Below, one piece after another: positions 8,278 to 17,227 of a stretch of DNA of 64,000 nucleotides (the stretch's first letter is position 1; each line of letters begins with the position of its first letter). The stretch lies in assembly GCF_000384335.2 (NCBI RefSeq), contig NZ_KQ031382.1, positions 2,553,545 through 2,617,544 on the forward strand, read 5' to 3'. The notes under the pieces are model-generated. The model was not told the origin of the DNA, ran no database searches, and was given only the letters and a program-made list of their open reading frames with translations. Source of the stretch: Hyphomicrobium sp. 99. Lineage in GTDB: Bacteria; Pseudomonadota; Alphaproteobacteria; Rhizobiales; Hyphomicrobiaceae. Position numbers and translations under genes: made by a program.

Positions 8278-9468
8278 TCAGTCAGTCGTGGTCACGATAA
8301 GCGGGACCTGGCCGAGCTCTCCGACCTTGGAGGTCTGCTTCCCCGTTTTCGCGTCGTAAATGTAGAGCGTGCGGTCGTGTGATGAGATGCCGTAAAGCTG
8401 CGGGTTGTCATCGGAGCTGACGGCGATCGAGTTGATCTCGTGATCCAGCGCGATCTTGTTCAGGCGCTTGCCGGTTTTCGCGTCGTAGACGAACACGAAA
8501 CGGCTGGAATACTTGTGCGTCCACTTTGCGCGCTGATCGGCGAGGAGATAGATCTGGTCACTCGGACGATGGTAGGCGACCGTCACCCAACCGCCCTGAG
8601 CCCAGCCCTCAGCCTTCTCATCGGCCGTGAATGCCTCGAAGGAATCGAGGAATTTTGCGTCGCCACCCGTGAAATCAACTTGGTAGATCGTTCCGTCGTA
8701 AGTGGGCCAGACGAGCCGCTTCGCCTTTTCCGAAAACGCCGGAGTGTTGATGACGTGCTTGTCTTCGGGGTTGAGGACCTTGGTCTTCGTCGTCGTGATG
8801 TTGCCGTCCTTGTCGAACGTCGCCTTCAGCATGTGGCCTTCGCGGCAATGCATGTAGAAGGTGTCCGAGCTGACCGGGAATACGTGATAGCAATCGGGCA
8901 CATCCATCATCTTGACGAACTTCTTCGCCTCGAGATCGACGAGACCCACGCCCGGGCTTGGCGAGAACTGATAAAGCAGGATGTTCTTGTTGTCGGGCGT
9001 CAGCGCCGTCATCCACGGATAGGTATTCACCAGCATCCGGACTTCGGGAATGTCGATGTCGGCGATGACGTTATGCGACTGCGCATCGTAGACTTCGATG
9101 TAATCGTCGCGCTTGCCGTGCGAAACGCGGGAGAAGACCGTGCCCGCAACCGCGAAGAATTTGCCGTCCGAAGCGACGACCGGATTAGGCACGATGCCGG
9201 TATCGGTCGTCGCCAACAGCTTGGCCTTATTGCCATCGATCGTCAGAATGCGGCCAGCAACGGCGAAATCCGCAGGATCGGTCACGTAGACACGGCGTGC
9301 ATCAGGGGGCGGCGCCGAAAGGATGGCTGGCGTCTCCTCGAGCTTCGAGGTGATTTCCTTTTCGACATGCTTTGGGATTGCCCCGCCGCCATCGGCGAGC
9401 GCCGGTAGCGTCGAAACCAATGCAAAGACAGATGTCGCAAGACCACATTTCAGATGGGACAACTTCAT
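8278..9468 (-). CDS. mauB: Methylamine dehydrogenase heavy (alpha) chain
   Basis: The precursor of 396 residues has a Sec signal peptide (MKLSHLKCGLATSVFALV through LPALA). The mature part is a beta-propeller of repeated short blades, for example IEVYDAQSHNVIADIDIP and FVYDAKTGKRLNKIALD. It binds the MauA light chain and shapes the substrate pocket; each tetramer has two of each. The start MKLSHLK is preceded by AGGAGAGAAAGC. mauB comes 97 bp after mauF and 4 bp before mauE. The different export leaders (Sec for MauB, twin-arginine for MauA) mean the subunits meet in the periplasm. Confidence 0.95.
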   Translation of the reverse strand: MKLSHLKCGLATSVFALVSTLPALADGGGAIPKHVEKEITSKLEETPAILSAPPPDARRVYVTDPADFAVAGRILTIDGNKAKLLATTDTGIVPNPVVASDGKFFAVAGTVFSRVSHGKRDDYIEVYDAQSHNVIADIDIPEVRMLVNTYPWMTALTPDNKNILLYQFSPSPGVGLVDLEAKKFVKMMDVPDCYHVFPVSSDTFYMHCREGHMLKATFDKDGNITTTKTKVLNPEDKHVINTPAFSEKAKRLVWPTYDGTIYQVDFTGGDAKFLDSFEAFTADEKAEGWAQGGWVTVAYHRPSDQIYLLADQRAKWTHKYSSRFVFVYDAKTGKRLNKIALDHEINSIAVSSDDNPQLYGISSHDRTLYIYDAKTGKQTSKVGELGQVPLIVTTTD

Positions 9469-9565
9469 GCTTTCTCTCCTTGGAGCCATTTCGGGATAGG
9501 CTTGTTATCTTGGCGGCCGCGGTCCGGACCGAGTACGCAGTCCTTCCGCGGACGGTGGTGTGAAT

Positions 9566-10417
9566 TCAGAAGAACAGGGAGGCCGCGAGGTACGCGCCCA
9601 GGCCGCATAGCAGCGCGCCATCCACGATGACGGCATTTTCCTGATTGCGGGCGAGCCAAGACGTTATGCGGACATCGCTGATCGGCAGCGCATTAAGCGC
9701 AACCGGCAAAAAGCGGCCGAGGTTGAAGGCCAGGAAGAGACCGATCGCGAGCTTGGGCGAACCAATCAACAGAGCCAGAGCGGTTACCGCATACAGCAGC
9801 GGCGTTTGCACGTAGGTGCAGTAGTTGAGACCTAAGGAAAAGCCGTAGAGCAGGCCGATGACCCACTTCGGAAACCGCTGGCGCGCATCGTGCGGAACCT
9901 GCGAACGGCGCTGAGGATAGGGAACCCGAAGGAAGCCGAATTGATGCGCCCCGTAGGCCACTAGAAGCAGCGCATACACTGGCAAAGTGTAGTGCAGAGC
10001 GCGATCCAAACCGAAAAGGTAACCGACCACCCCCAGAACACCGCCGATAACGAGCGCACCTAGGAAATAGCCCAACGCGTGCGAGGCGAGCGTCGGCATC
10101 CAGCGCGCAACGGAACGCGCCGACCACCGCCCATTCGGACGAAGCAGGCAGATACTCGAATAACCACATGGAGACCACGTGGAGAGAAGACCACCTGCAA
10201 CGGCAAAGGGCACGAAAAGCGCAAACATCGTTTGAGGATCGGTGACATTTGATCCGGTCGTCACTCCGACCTCGGCGCCGACGAGAAGGCTCGTCGCCAA
10301 TAACGCCAACTTCGCGCCGCTCTTCCATGAAGCGGCAAACACAGTAGCATCGGGAATTTGTTGAGGCTCGGACAACGAACCTCTTCGGTTAAGGACGTCT
10401 GCAGACGCGTGAGCCAT
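9566..10417 (-). CDS. mauF: Integral membrane protein MauF
   Basis: The polytopic protein of 283 residues has about seven hydrophobic segments, for example LALLATSLLVGAEVGV and FALFVPFAVAGGLL. It is first in the structural operon, as in other alphaproteobacterial mau clusters. I start it at MAHASADVL because GGGAGGAG sits 5 bases upstream; a methionine six codons earlier lacks this. Two cysteine-containing loops (STWSPCGYSSICLL, LNYCTYVQTP) could take part in thiol chemistry or haem/electron transfer, which is a guess. MauF is required for MADH synthesis in studied species, by a mechanism not resolved. Confidence 0.9.
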   Translation of the reverse strand: MAHASADVLNRRGSLSEPQQIPDATVFAASWKSGAKLALLATSLLVGAEVGVTTGSNVTDPQTMFALFVPFAVAGGLLSTWSPCGYSSICLLRPNGRWSARSVARWMPTLASHALGYFLGALVIGGVLGVVGYLFGLDRALHYTLPVYALLLVAYGAHQFGFLRVPYPQRRSQVPHDARQRFPKWVIGLLYGFSLGLNYCTYVQTPLLYAVTALALLIGSPKLAIGLFLAFNLGRFLPVALNALPISDVRITSWLARNQENAVIVDGALLCGLGAYLAASLFF

Positions 10418-10447
10418 AAGCTCCTCCCAGCGCAAACTTTTTTTTAT

Positions 10448-10461
10448 GCCGCCTTGGCGGC
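10448..10461. repeat. Perfect 14-bp palindrome in the mauF leader
   Basis: GCCGCCTTGGCGGC sits 30-45 bp upstream of the mauF start, flanked by A/T runs (TTTTTTTTAT on one side, ATTTAATTTTT on the other). It could be a regulator site or a small hairpin near the ribosome site. No function can be assigned. Confidence 0.5.
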
Positions 10462-10499
10462 GGATTTAATTTTTGCCGGTCGTCGTGCCTTGAGACGAT

Positions 10500-10535
10500 T
10501 AAAAGCGAGGAGGCCCTAAACAAGGCGCCTCCTCG
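10500..10535 (-). terminator. Hairpin with T-tract between the kinase gene and mauF
   Basis: On the minus strand CGAGGAGGC pairs with GCCTCCTCG (10506-10514 with 10527-10535), with an inner CCT/AGG extension, followed by CTTTT. This is a good intrinsic terminator for the regulatory genes. If the mau promoter lies upstream of it, it would instead be an attenuator in the mauF leader. Confidence 0.6.
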
Positions 10536-10598
10536 TAAACGTGGCATGGCAAGTTGCGCGCACGGCGGGTGCAAGATGCCGAACGCTTTTTGCGTGCG

Positions 10599-10616
10599 CC
10601 TTGAGGAAACCTTACA
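10599..10616 (-). promoter_or_regulatory. Candidate response-regulator direct repeat upstream of mau
   Basis: The minus strand reads TAAGGTTTCCTCAAGG: two half sites (TAAGG, CAAGG) 11 bp apart, the helical period typical of OmpR-family dimers. It lies between the two-component genes and mauF. The same TAAGGTT core occurs upstream of the permease operon near 14614. Binding is inferred, not shown. Confidence 0.35.
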
Positions 10617-10651
10617 ATTTTTGTGATCTTCGAGGGGGGGCTGCCGACCGG

Positions 10652-12055
10652 CTAACGGTTCGCGAGCAGACTTAGCTTTCGGCCTGATCGCATGCGCAGG
10701 CCGAATTGCGAGGTGAGATTACGGGGATTAATGGGAAATTTCACCGTGACCTTGAGTCCGGGCTCATTGTCGGAGAGTTCAAACACCGCGCTGTGCAACT
10801 CGGCGACAGCAACAACGAAGGGCATGCCTATCCCATGTCCCGGGCGGGACGTATCAAGGCGGTAGAAGCGCTGAAAGACCGCCTCGATATCCTTGGCCGG
10901 AATGCCAGGGCCATCATCCGAAACAATCAATGTTATTGCGTTGGTCGACTGCGTTAGTGCGACGCCGATCGTGGTTCCTGGAGGGCAATGTTGGATCGCA
11001 TTTTCAATCAGATTCACGATCATCTCGGTTATGAGACCGGGCTCACCCCGCACCGGCAGTAGCCGCCCTTGCGTTACAACGGCTTTCAGACACTTACCAT
11101 TTTCCTCAGCGATGGCCTCGTAAGTTTCGACGATGTGGGCTAGCACCCCCCGCAGGTCAACGTCCTGGAAGCGTTCACGGGCGCGGCCTGCCTGCAGTTC
11201 GCTGATGTTGAGCAACGCTTCGAAAACGGTAACGAGGTCATCGAGATCCCTTACCGCCTCTTCCGCTTGCACCCTCAATTGCGGTGCGATTTCCGCGTTT
11301 TCAATTGCTGACTCGAGACGATTTCTTAGCCTACGCAACGGCTTTTTGAGGTTATGCGCGATGTCGGCGGACAAGTGGTTCAAGTTGTCGAGCAGTGTCT
11401 CAGTACGATCAAGAGACACGTTTACCGCATATGCCAGCTCGTAGAGAGAATCGACAGGCCCGTCGAAGATCGCACGCTTCTCGATATCGCCCGATGTAAA
11501 TTCGGCGAGCGCAGAGGAAATGGCTTTGATCCGCGTGTTCGAACGGTGCGACGCAAACGCAAAAAAAATGAAAGCTCCGAAGGCGCCAGCAATTGTCGCG
11601 AGGCCCACAGCATAGACAAGCTTTCCGGGAACTTCGGCATTTTCGGCACTCATGCCCACGATCAGCCGACCACTCGTCAGCGGATGTTCGGAAATAAAGC
11701 GGGTCGCATTTTCATGGTTCATGGGGGAAAGGGCCGCGGACCTATCCTGTTCCGAGCCTTCGAGTGCGGAGAGAACTTCGTCGTTCGACCAGATCTTTTG
11801 GCCCTTGTTGTCCAACACCTGCAAGACAACATCATCGCTCTGATAAGGTCGGCTTTGCAGCGCAATCCTGGTCTTATCCCACCCGTTTTTCTTTTCGTAG
11901 CTCGCGATGCTCGCTCCGATCCGCTCGGCCTCGACAAGAGCGCGACGTCCGACGACACCACTTTCATAGGCCACGTATGTTCCAGCCGCAATGCATGCCA
12001 GAAGGACGTATGCAATTGCGGCGCCGATCGCGGAATTGAATTGGTCCGACGTCAT
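10652..12055 (-). CDS. Sensor histidine kinase, probable mau regulator
   Basis: A kinase of 467 residues. Membrane helix 1 is about residues 9-30, a periplasmic sensor domain covers about 31-145, and helix 2 about 147-168. HAMP follows, then a HisKA box with His234 (SADIAHNLKKPLRRL), an N box (NLIENAIQH) and G boxes (VSDDGPGIP, GHGIGMPF). The start MTSDQFN lies 2 bp after the response-regulator stop, so the two are co-translated. Position directly before mauF and after an amine permease suggests it senses amines or growth on them, but the sensor domain is not one I recognise. No LysR-type mauR is seen anywhere in the window. Confidence 0.88.
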   Translation of the reverse strand: MTSDQFNSAIGAAIAYVLLACIAAGTYVAYESGVVGRRALVEAERIGASIASYEKKNGWDKTRIALQSRPYQSDDVVLQVLDNKGQKIWSNDEVLSALEGSEQDRSAALSPMNHENATRFISEHPLTSGRLIVGMSAENAEVPGKLVYAVGLATIAGAFGAFIFFAFASHRSNTRIKAISSALAEFTSGDIEKRAIFDGPVDSLYELAYAVNVSLDRTETLLDNLNHLSADIAHNLKKPLRRLRNRLESAIENAEIAPQLRVQAEEAVRDLDDLVTVFEALLNISELQAGRARERFQDVDLRGVLAHIVETYEAIAEENGKCLKAVVTQGRLLPVRGEPGLITEMIVNLIENAIQHCPPGTTIGVALTQSTNAITLIVSDDGPGIPAKDIEAVFQRFYRLDTSRPGHGIGMPFVVAVAELHSAVFELSDNEPGLKVTVKFPINPRNLTSQFGLRMRSGRKLSLLANR

Positions 12056-12057
12056 GT

Positions 12058-12732
12058 CTATTCTTCGTAGAGTGAGTATCCACTCCCTCGCACGGTATGG
12101 ATGAGCTGAGACCGATAGGGCTTGTCGATCTTGGCCCTTAATCTCGAAATGTGCGTCTCCACAACGCTTGTTTTGGGTTCGAAATTGAACCCCCACACCC
12201 GCTCCAAAAGCATGGCGCGCAAAACCACGCGCCGTTTATTGCGTATCAGCACTTCGAGGAGTTTGAACTCGAGCGGATGCAGCTCAATGCGCTCCCCGGC
12301 ACGTGTCACGACGCGATAGTCGAGATTGACTTCAAGGTCACCACATCGAAGTGTTTCGTGTTCTGAACGTATTGGGCCTCGGCGCCCAAGAACATTTATA
12401 CGTGCAAGCAGTTCGGAAAACGCGAACGGCTTTACGACGTAGTCGTCTCCGCCGTGCTCAAGGCCCTCGACGCGGTCGTTGATTGTGCCACGCGATGTCA
12501 GAAAGAGAATCGGCACCTTGCAGCCGCCGTTTCGCAACGCCTTGGTGACGGAGAGCCCGTCCAGATCTGGCAGGCCGCGATCGACGATAATGATGTCGTA
12601 TTCCTCATTCATTGCTTGCATGAGCCCGTCACGCCCTCGATCGATCGTATCGACGGTGTGCGCGGCTTGGCGCAATCCTGAGCTCACGAACTCACTAGTT
12701 TCCGCATCATCTTCGAGCAAAAGGATATGCAC
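12058..12732 (-). CDS. OmpR-family response regulator, probable mau regulator
   Basis: A regulator of 224 residues. The N-terminal receiver has the acidic pair (LLLEDDAE) and phospho-acceptor Asp51 (IIIVDRGLPDLDG), with a KPF lysine motif (VVKPFAFSEL). The C-terminal winged helix has the usual LLEVLIRNKRRVV and THISRLRAKID recognition region. It pairs with the kinase gene starting 2 bp downstream. It begins 57 bp after the permease gene, in the same direction as all mau genes. A direct-repeat candidate site lies upstream of mauF. Control of mau expression is inferred from position. Confidence 0.9.
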   Translation of the reverse strand: MHILLLEDDAETSEFVSSGLRQAAHTVDTIDRGRDGLMQAMNEEYDIIIVDRGLPDLDGLSVTKALRNGGCKVPILFLTSRGTINDRVEGLEHGGDDYVVKPFAFSELLARINVLGRRGPIRSEHETLRCGDLEVNLDYRVVTRAGERIELHPLEFKLLEVLIRNKRRVVLRAMLLERVWGFNFEPKTSVVETHISRLRAKIDKPYRSQLIHTVRGSGYSLYEE

Positions 12733-12788
12733 TGGGCTAATCCGTAGGTGAGGTTAGAGAAATTCCGCCCACAACCGCTGCTGGCACC

Positions 12789-14168
12789 CTAAAAGCCAAT
12801 GGGCTTCGGCCAAGGCATGGAGAATTGCTGGCCGCGCCGCACGTACTTGTACCGCCGGAAGTGAAACCAAAGCGTTGCGACCGTGTAGAATGCAATCACT
12901 AACGTCAACTCCACGCCGTAACCAAGGAAGACGGAGAAATAAGCGACGGCACACAGAATGAGCAAGAGCACCGCCGGTAGCGGGTGTAACGGCGATACAT
13001 AGCCCCGATCTATCGATCCCAGGGGCCATTGTCTTCGGAACATGACAATACTGAACCCCATGTAGGTGTAGCTTAACAGGCCCGACAAGATGGAAAACGT
13101 GATCACCTCGTCGAGCCGCGCGAAGTACGAGAAAGCCAAAGCAACGGGCACCAGAGCCACGATTGCGCGATTGGGAGTACGATATCGCGGGTGAACCGCA
13201 CCCAACCATTCCGAGATGTATCGGTCCCGTCCCATCGCAAAACAGACTCGGGACGCGTCATTGATGCAGCCGTTGGCCGATGCCACAACCGCAAACACGG
13301 TTCCCACAAACATCAAGGCGACAAGGATATTGGAGTTCATCAACCGGGCAGCATCGAACAAAGGCGCCGTTGATGCGGCCAAATATTGCCAAGGCATTAA
13401 TCCAACGCAAACGTACCAAGTCATCGTCGCTGCCAACAACAGCGTGAGAATTCCAATGAGAGTACCCAAAGGGAGCGCTCGCGCAGGCGAGCGAACTTCT
13501 TCTGCGGCCTGGCACGTGCCTTCAATTCCAAGGTAGTACCAGAGCCCAAAATGCATGGCCGCGACGACGCCGAGCCATCCATAAGGAAGTTCCGTCAAGA
13601 ATTGGTCGTGCTTAAGTATCTCATCGGACCAGGGCCTTGCCACGATGAACAATACAACGATGGCAAGGAACGAAAAGGCGGTAAGGACGAGGTTGAACGC
13701 GAGGGTCAGATAGACGCCTCGGTAATTGAGCCATGCCAGTGAGAGAATTGTCAGTGCCACGAACGGTTCGGCGCTGCAGTCCTGATATCCTGCGAGGATT
13801 CCTGCAGTTTTCAACAGCTGGCCAAGCGTCATAGCGTTTGCAGCTTCGAGCATGGTGTAGGAAAAGACGAGGTAGAGTCCGCTGTTGAACGCCATCGCAG
13901 GGCCGACGATGTGTTTGGCCTGCGAATACTGGCCACCCGCTGCTGCTATCGACGACGTCACTTCGGCATCGATAATCGCCACGCAACTATACAGCAACCC
14001 GGCCATCCAGCACGCGAGCAGCGCCGCGAGTGCTCCACCCTTGCCGACGGAATAATTCCAGCCCATGTAGTTGCCGACAAGCACAATACCAACACCGAGT
14101 GCCCAGACATGGGATGGACCGAGGATCCGGAGCAGAGAGACCTTCTCCCCCGGGACGAGCTTCTTCAT
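12789..14168 (-). CDS. APC-family permease, probable amine importer
   Basis: A transporter of 459 residues with about twelve membrane helices. The N-terminus (VGIVLVGNYMGWNYSVGKGG) has the unwound-helix glycine motif of amino acid-polyamine-organocation carriers and resembles ethanolamine permeases in style. The gene lies just upstream of the regulator pair and mau operon on the same strand, so methylamine or another short amine is the most natural substrate. MADH acts in the periplasm, so import would serve sensing or use of amine as nitrogen source. It could also move ethanolamine or amino acids. Confidence 0.8.
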   Translation of the reverse strand: MKKLVPGEKVSLLRILGPSHVWALGVGIVLVGNYMGWNYSVGKGGALAALLACWMAGLLYSCVAIIDAEVTSSIAAAGGQYSQAKHIVGPAMAFNSGLYLVFSYTMLEAANAMTLGQLLKTAGILAGYQDCSAEPFVALTILSLAWLNYRGVYLTLAFNLVLTAFSFLAIVVLFIVARPWSDEILKHDQFLTELPYGWLGVVAAMHFGLWYYLGIEGTCQAAEEVRSPARALPLGTLIGILTLLLAATMTWYVCVGLMPWQYLAASTAPLFDAARLMNSNILVALMFVGTVFAVVASANGCINDASRVCFAMGRDRYISEWLGAVHPRYRTPNRAIVALVPVALAFSYFARLDEVITFSILSGLLSYTYMGFSIVMFRRQWPLGSIDRGYVSPLHPLPAVLLLILCAVAYFSVFLGYGVELTLVIAFYTVATLWFHFRRYKYVRRGQQFSMPWPKPIGF

Positions 14169-14213
14169 GTCGAGATGGTCCGTGCTTGGCGTTCTTGTTG
14201 AGCGCCTTTGAGA

Positions 14214-14498
14214 TCAATCCACATCGCGTATTTCTGGTTCGTAGACGCGTACCTTGTCCGAGTCCGTCCTCGTACGCTGCAACAGGGCATAGATTGCAAC
14301 CGTATTGAGGAGCAAGACCGCACATCCAACGAAACCCATGGCCGCAATGAATATGGGATCGCTATCGTATCTTAGTCGCAGCAAACGCAGAAATACGAAA
14401 CCATACAGCAACCAGAGGAGCAAGATAGCCGTGATTGCTATCTTGCGGTCCCGCCGCGCCAAGCGCTCGATGCGGGGATGCAGCAGATTCTGCCTCAT
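14214..14498 (-). CDS. Small two-helix membrane protein beside amine permease
   Basis: A protein of 94 residues with two membrane helices, about residues 21-42 (ITAILLLWLLYGFVFLRLL) and 50-71 (FIAAMGFVGCAVLLLNTVAI), and charged ends. It precedes the permease by 45 bp on the same strand and probably shares its transcript. I know no family. It may be an accessory subunit of the permease. Conservation of the pair would test this. Confidence 0.6.
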   Translation of the reverse strand: MRQNLLHPRIERLARRDRKIAITAILLLWLLYGFVFLRLLRLRYDSDPIFIAAMGFVGCAVLLLNTVAIYALLQRTRTDSDKVRVYEPEIRDVD

Positions 14499-15143
14499 TA
14501 GGTTTTCCCCTATTCCTCAGCCAAAAGCGCTTCTTTCTCGGTCTTTACCAAAACTCCCGTGGGCAGATGGAGGCAGTTGTCTGCTCCTCGGCACGAGATC
14601 ACGGTTAAGGTTGGAAACCGGCCGTCATTGGCCAGCATCTGTGCTGACCGCAGCGTAGGGCAGGCAAGATGCTAACGGCAAGATCGGTTCTCAAGCCGGC
14701 GCTCGATAGTTATCGCAAAACTCGTTTGCAGCTAAAGTTGATGGTCGTCGCCGGTGACGTTTGTCGGAATTTTGTTTCACCTCTATCGCGCGCTGCTGAA
14801 TCGCGCAGTAGCGCTTGAAAGCGCTGTTTTGGTCGGGGCTGGAGGAGGAGCAAACGGCTTCACGTGGGCAGTGGAAAGCCTAGATCTCCATGGCCCCATT
14901 GGAGATCGCCGATCCGAAAACCGTGTCGCCGGGGTATCTCAACCGCGCTCGGTGCTTCGTGCCGGAAGACATCGGCGCAAACAAAGCCGTTGCTTAAGCT
15001 GGGAGCGCGAAGCTTTGCTAACCTTACGCCGGAGCCCTTCGCCGGAACGTTCGCGATCTACGGCGTCAGAGAGGTCGCGCCAAGCGCGCGATCGTGACCA
15101 TCGATAGCCAACCCGCGCGCCGGGCCATTCAGAGCGATGCTTT
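14499..15143. other. Long gap with no supported gene
   Basis: This lies upstream of the permease operon, so its promoter should be here, but I cannot pick a convincing -35/-10 pair. GGTTAAGGTTGGAAACC near 14613 contains the TAAGGTT core also seen upstream of mauF. The open frames at 14754-15107 and 14939-15313 have no recognisable protein character. Confidence 0.4.
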
Positions 15144-15221
15144 TCACTGATTTTGTTGAGGTATTCTTCTCGTCTACCGACGCCAATCGACACTGGCAGA
15201 CGTGGGGTTGGTGGAGAGGGC
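15144..15221 (-). repeat. Attachment-site-like duplicate of tRNA-Tyr 3' end and flank
   Basis: The minus strand reads GCCCTCTCCACCAA, which is the 3' end of the tRNA-Tyr gene at 58373-58457. A ~65 bp flank shared with 58312-58372 follows (CTGCCAGTGTCGATT, AAAATCAGTGAAAA). The tRNA body itself is absent. This is how the distal attachment site of a tRNA-integrated island looks. A GTCCACAAA...GTCCACAAAC pair at 15275-15297 also matches DNA upstream of the integrase at 58 kb. Confidence 0.75.
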
Positions 15222-15359
15222 TTCCTCAAAATGCCATTGATTTTATTGTATAATTTTCGATTTTCGGCCTCCGGTCCACAAATCAGTCCACAAACGAGGG
15301 CATAAGCGCTCACTTAGCCGCCCGGCCTGTCGAGACATCGGCAAAGTCCGCCTCATCTC

Positions 15360-16919
15360 GTGGCTGTGTGAGAACCGCACTGCGCGCCAATGCCGCCGCG
15401 AGTGAAGTGCGTCGTGGACCGCAGCCTCACCCGCGCATCGCTGCGATGAGCGGGTGAACGCCCAGGATCGCGATCATGCGCTTGATATTGTAGGCCAGGA
15501 CGCAGAGGCTCATCTCGGCTTTGACGCGATCAAGGCCTTTCGCGGAAGTGCGTGTAGCCCATCCACGCTTTGATCGTGCCGAAGTTGTGTGCTCGACTGT
15601 TCTTCGGCGAACGGTCATGGCGTTGCCGGCATCCAGCCGCTTCTGCATCGCTTCGATGATGCCCTCATGCTCCCAGCGATTCACGCGGCGCTCCTTGCTG
15701 GTCGTGCATTTCGCCAGCAGGGCACAGGTGCCGCATTTGTTGGTCCAGTAGCTCTGGAGCGTTCTTCCCTCCTCGAGGCGCGTATATCGATAGGAGAGGA
15801 TCTCGCCTGCCAGGCAGCGATAGGCGTTCTGATCGGCAAGATAGACGAAGTCGTCCTTGCCGAACCTGCCCGCTGCCTTCGCATTCGATGTGAGCGGCTT
15901 GGGCACGTGCGGCGTGGCGCCGATCGCCTCGCAGGCGAGAACCTCCTCCCCGCTGAAGTAGCCGCGATCGGCGAGGACATCGATCTTCTCGACGGCCATG
16001 GCCTCCTTTGCCGAGCGCGCCATGGGAGAAAGCAGCGTCCGGTCGGTCACGACGTTGGTGACGTCATGGGCGACGATCAGATGGTGCTCGGTATCGACCG
16101 CCGCTTGCACGTTATAACCGACAACGCCGGCGCCACGCATGCTGGCAGCCATTGCCCGGGCGTCGGGATCGGTGAGTGATATCTGCTGATTCGGCGCTTG
16201 CAGAACAGCCGCCTCCAGCTGCCTGAGTTCAGCAAGCTTGCTCTTCATCGCCGCGATCTTGTCCCGCAGGCGCGAGGCTTTTGTCTCTGCGCTCTCACCC
16301 TCCTGAAGGTCGGCAGCCTCCAAGGAAGCGAGGTAGCGCTCGATGCTCGCTTCCACCTGCTCCACGCGCCGCTTGAGCTTGCCCTTCGTGAAGTTGCGGT
16401 CGCGCGAGTTGACGCCCTTGAACTTGGCGCCCGATGGCGGCAACGGCATGCGAGAAGAGACCCAGCTGCCCGCAGATAACGATAAAGCGTACGCAGACCG
16501 CACGGATCGCTGTGCCGTTCGCTCTTCTAAAATCGGCGATGGTCTTGAAGTCCGGCACAAGACGGCCGGTGAGCCACATCAACTCGATATTGCGCGCCGT
16601 CTCGCGCTCCAGCCTTCGGCTCGACTGGATGCGATTGAGATAGCCGTAGAGATAGATCTTCAGAAGCGTCGCCGGATGATAGGACGGACGACCGGTCGCC
16701 GCTGGTTGAACGCGTTCGAGCCCGAGAGCGGCAAGGTCGAGCTCATCAATGAAGGCATCGACGACACCGGACCGGATTGTCCTCGGGGATGTAGTCCTCG
16801 AGGCAAACGGGCAACATCGTCCGCTGACGGCGATCCTCGCCTTCCACAAATCGGCCCATGTCGGCCTCCCTGTTGGATCGCTGAGAGCATGGACTGATTT
16901 GCCGTTTTCACACAGCCAC
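15360..16919 (-). mobile_element. IS1182-type insertion sequence, degenerate, with terminal inverted repeats
   Basis: The left end GTGGCTGTGTGAGAACCG (15360-15377) and the reverse complement of the right end, GTGGCTGTGTGAAAACGG (16902-16919), match at 16 of 18 bases. The 1.56 kb size and the enclosed transposase fit the IS1182/IS5-like group. I see no clear target duplication. It lies just inside the tRNA-Tyr-like attachment repeat. Confidence 0.8.
15427..16860 (-). pseudogene. IS1182-family transposase, several frameshifts
   Basis: The N-terminal part (GRFVEG, LERVQPAATGRPSYHPATLL, RRLERETARNIELMWLTG, VPDFKTIADFRRANG) and the central/C-terminal part (FKGVNSRDRNFTKGKLKRR, VVGYNVQAAVDTEHHLIVA, VLADRGYFSGEEVLACE, KAEMSLCVLAYNIKRMI) are typical of IS1182-like DDE transposases but lie in different frames. 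Shifts occur near 16765 and 16440, plus a local out-and-back shift near 15560-15600 where VEHTFGTIKAWMGYTHFRE would be expected. It is therefore inactive as written. The cysteine pair region (CGTCALLAKC) is preserved. Confidence 0.85.
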
Positions 16920-16968
16920 TCGCGGTCATTGCCAGGGCCGTATTAGGCCCTCCTGTTGCAATCGCCGA

Positions 16969-17106
16969 CTAGGTCTCTTCACAAAGGTAATGCCGCCATG
17001 AGATGTCGATCTTCTCAACGACCACGATGCCGAGATAGCGCACGGTGCTCTCAATCTTCGAATGTCCGAGCAGCAGCTGCACAGCGCGGAGGTTGCCGTA
17101 TTCCAC
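16969..17106 (-). pseudogene. Tyrosine recombinase, C-terminal fragment
   Basis: The minus frame reads YGNLRAVQLLLGHSKIESTV then RYLGIVV, ending at a TAG. It contains the second catalytic histidine region (LLGH) and the tyrosine nucleophile (TVRYLG) of phage-type integrases. There is no upstream part here. The broken recombinase at 27.2-27.8 kb stops just at the point where this piece begins (RRTGHL), so the two may derive from similar genes. It sits outside the right end of the IS element. Confidence 0.7.
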
Positions 17107-17227
17107 TTCGGATAGGCTAGAATACATTTAAGAAATTATGCCGCTTGGCCTGAAAGGCTGAGTGAACCTTAACCGATTTTTGAGCCCAGACCGCTACGGT
17201 GTCAGAGACAATTAAATCGGACGTACA

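Noticed and set aside
8440-9408. 322-codon open frame on the plus strand
   Set aside because: It is antisense to mauB, has no ribosome site or family character, and reflects codon bias of the real gene.
15275-15300. Repeated GTCCACAAA units as a possible CRISPR or iteron array
   Set aside because: Only two units at each of two places (15.28 and 58.23 kb). They fit integrase-upstream DNA better.
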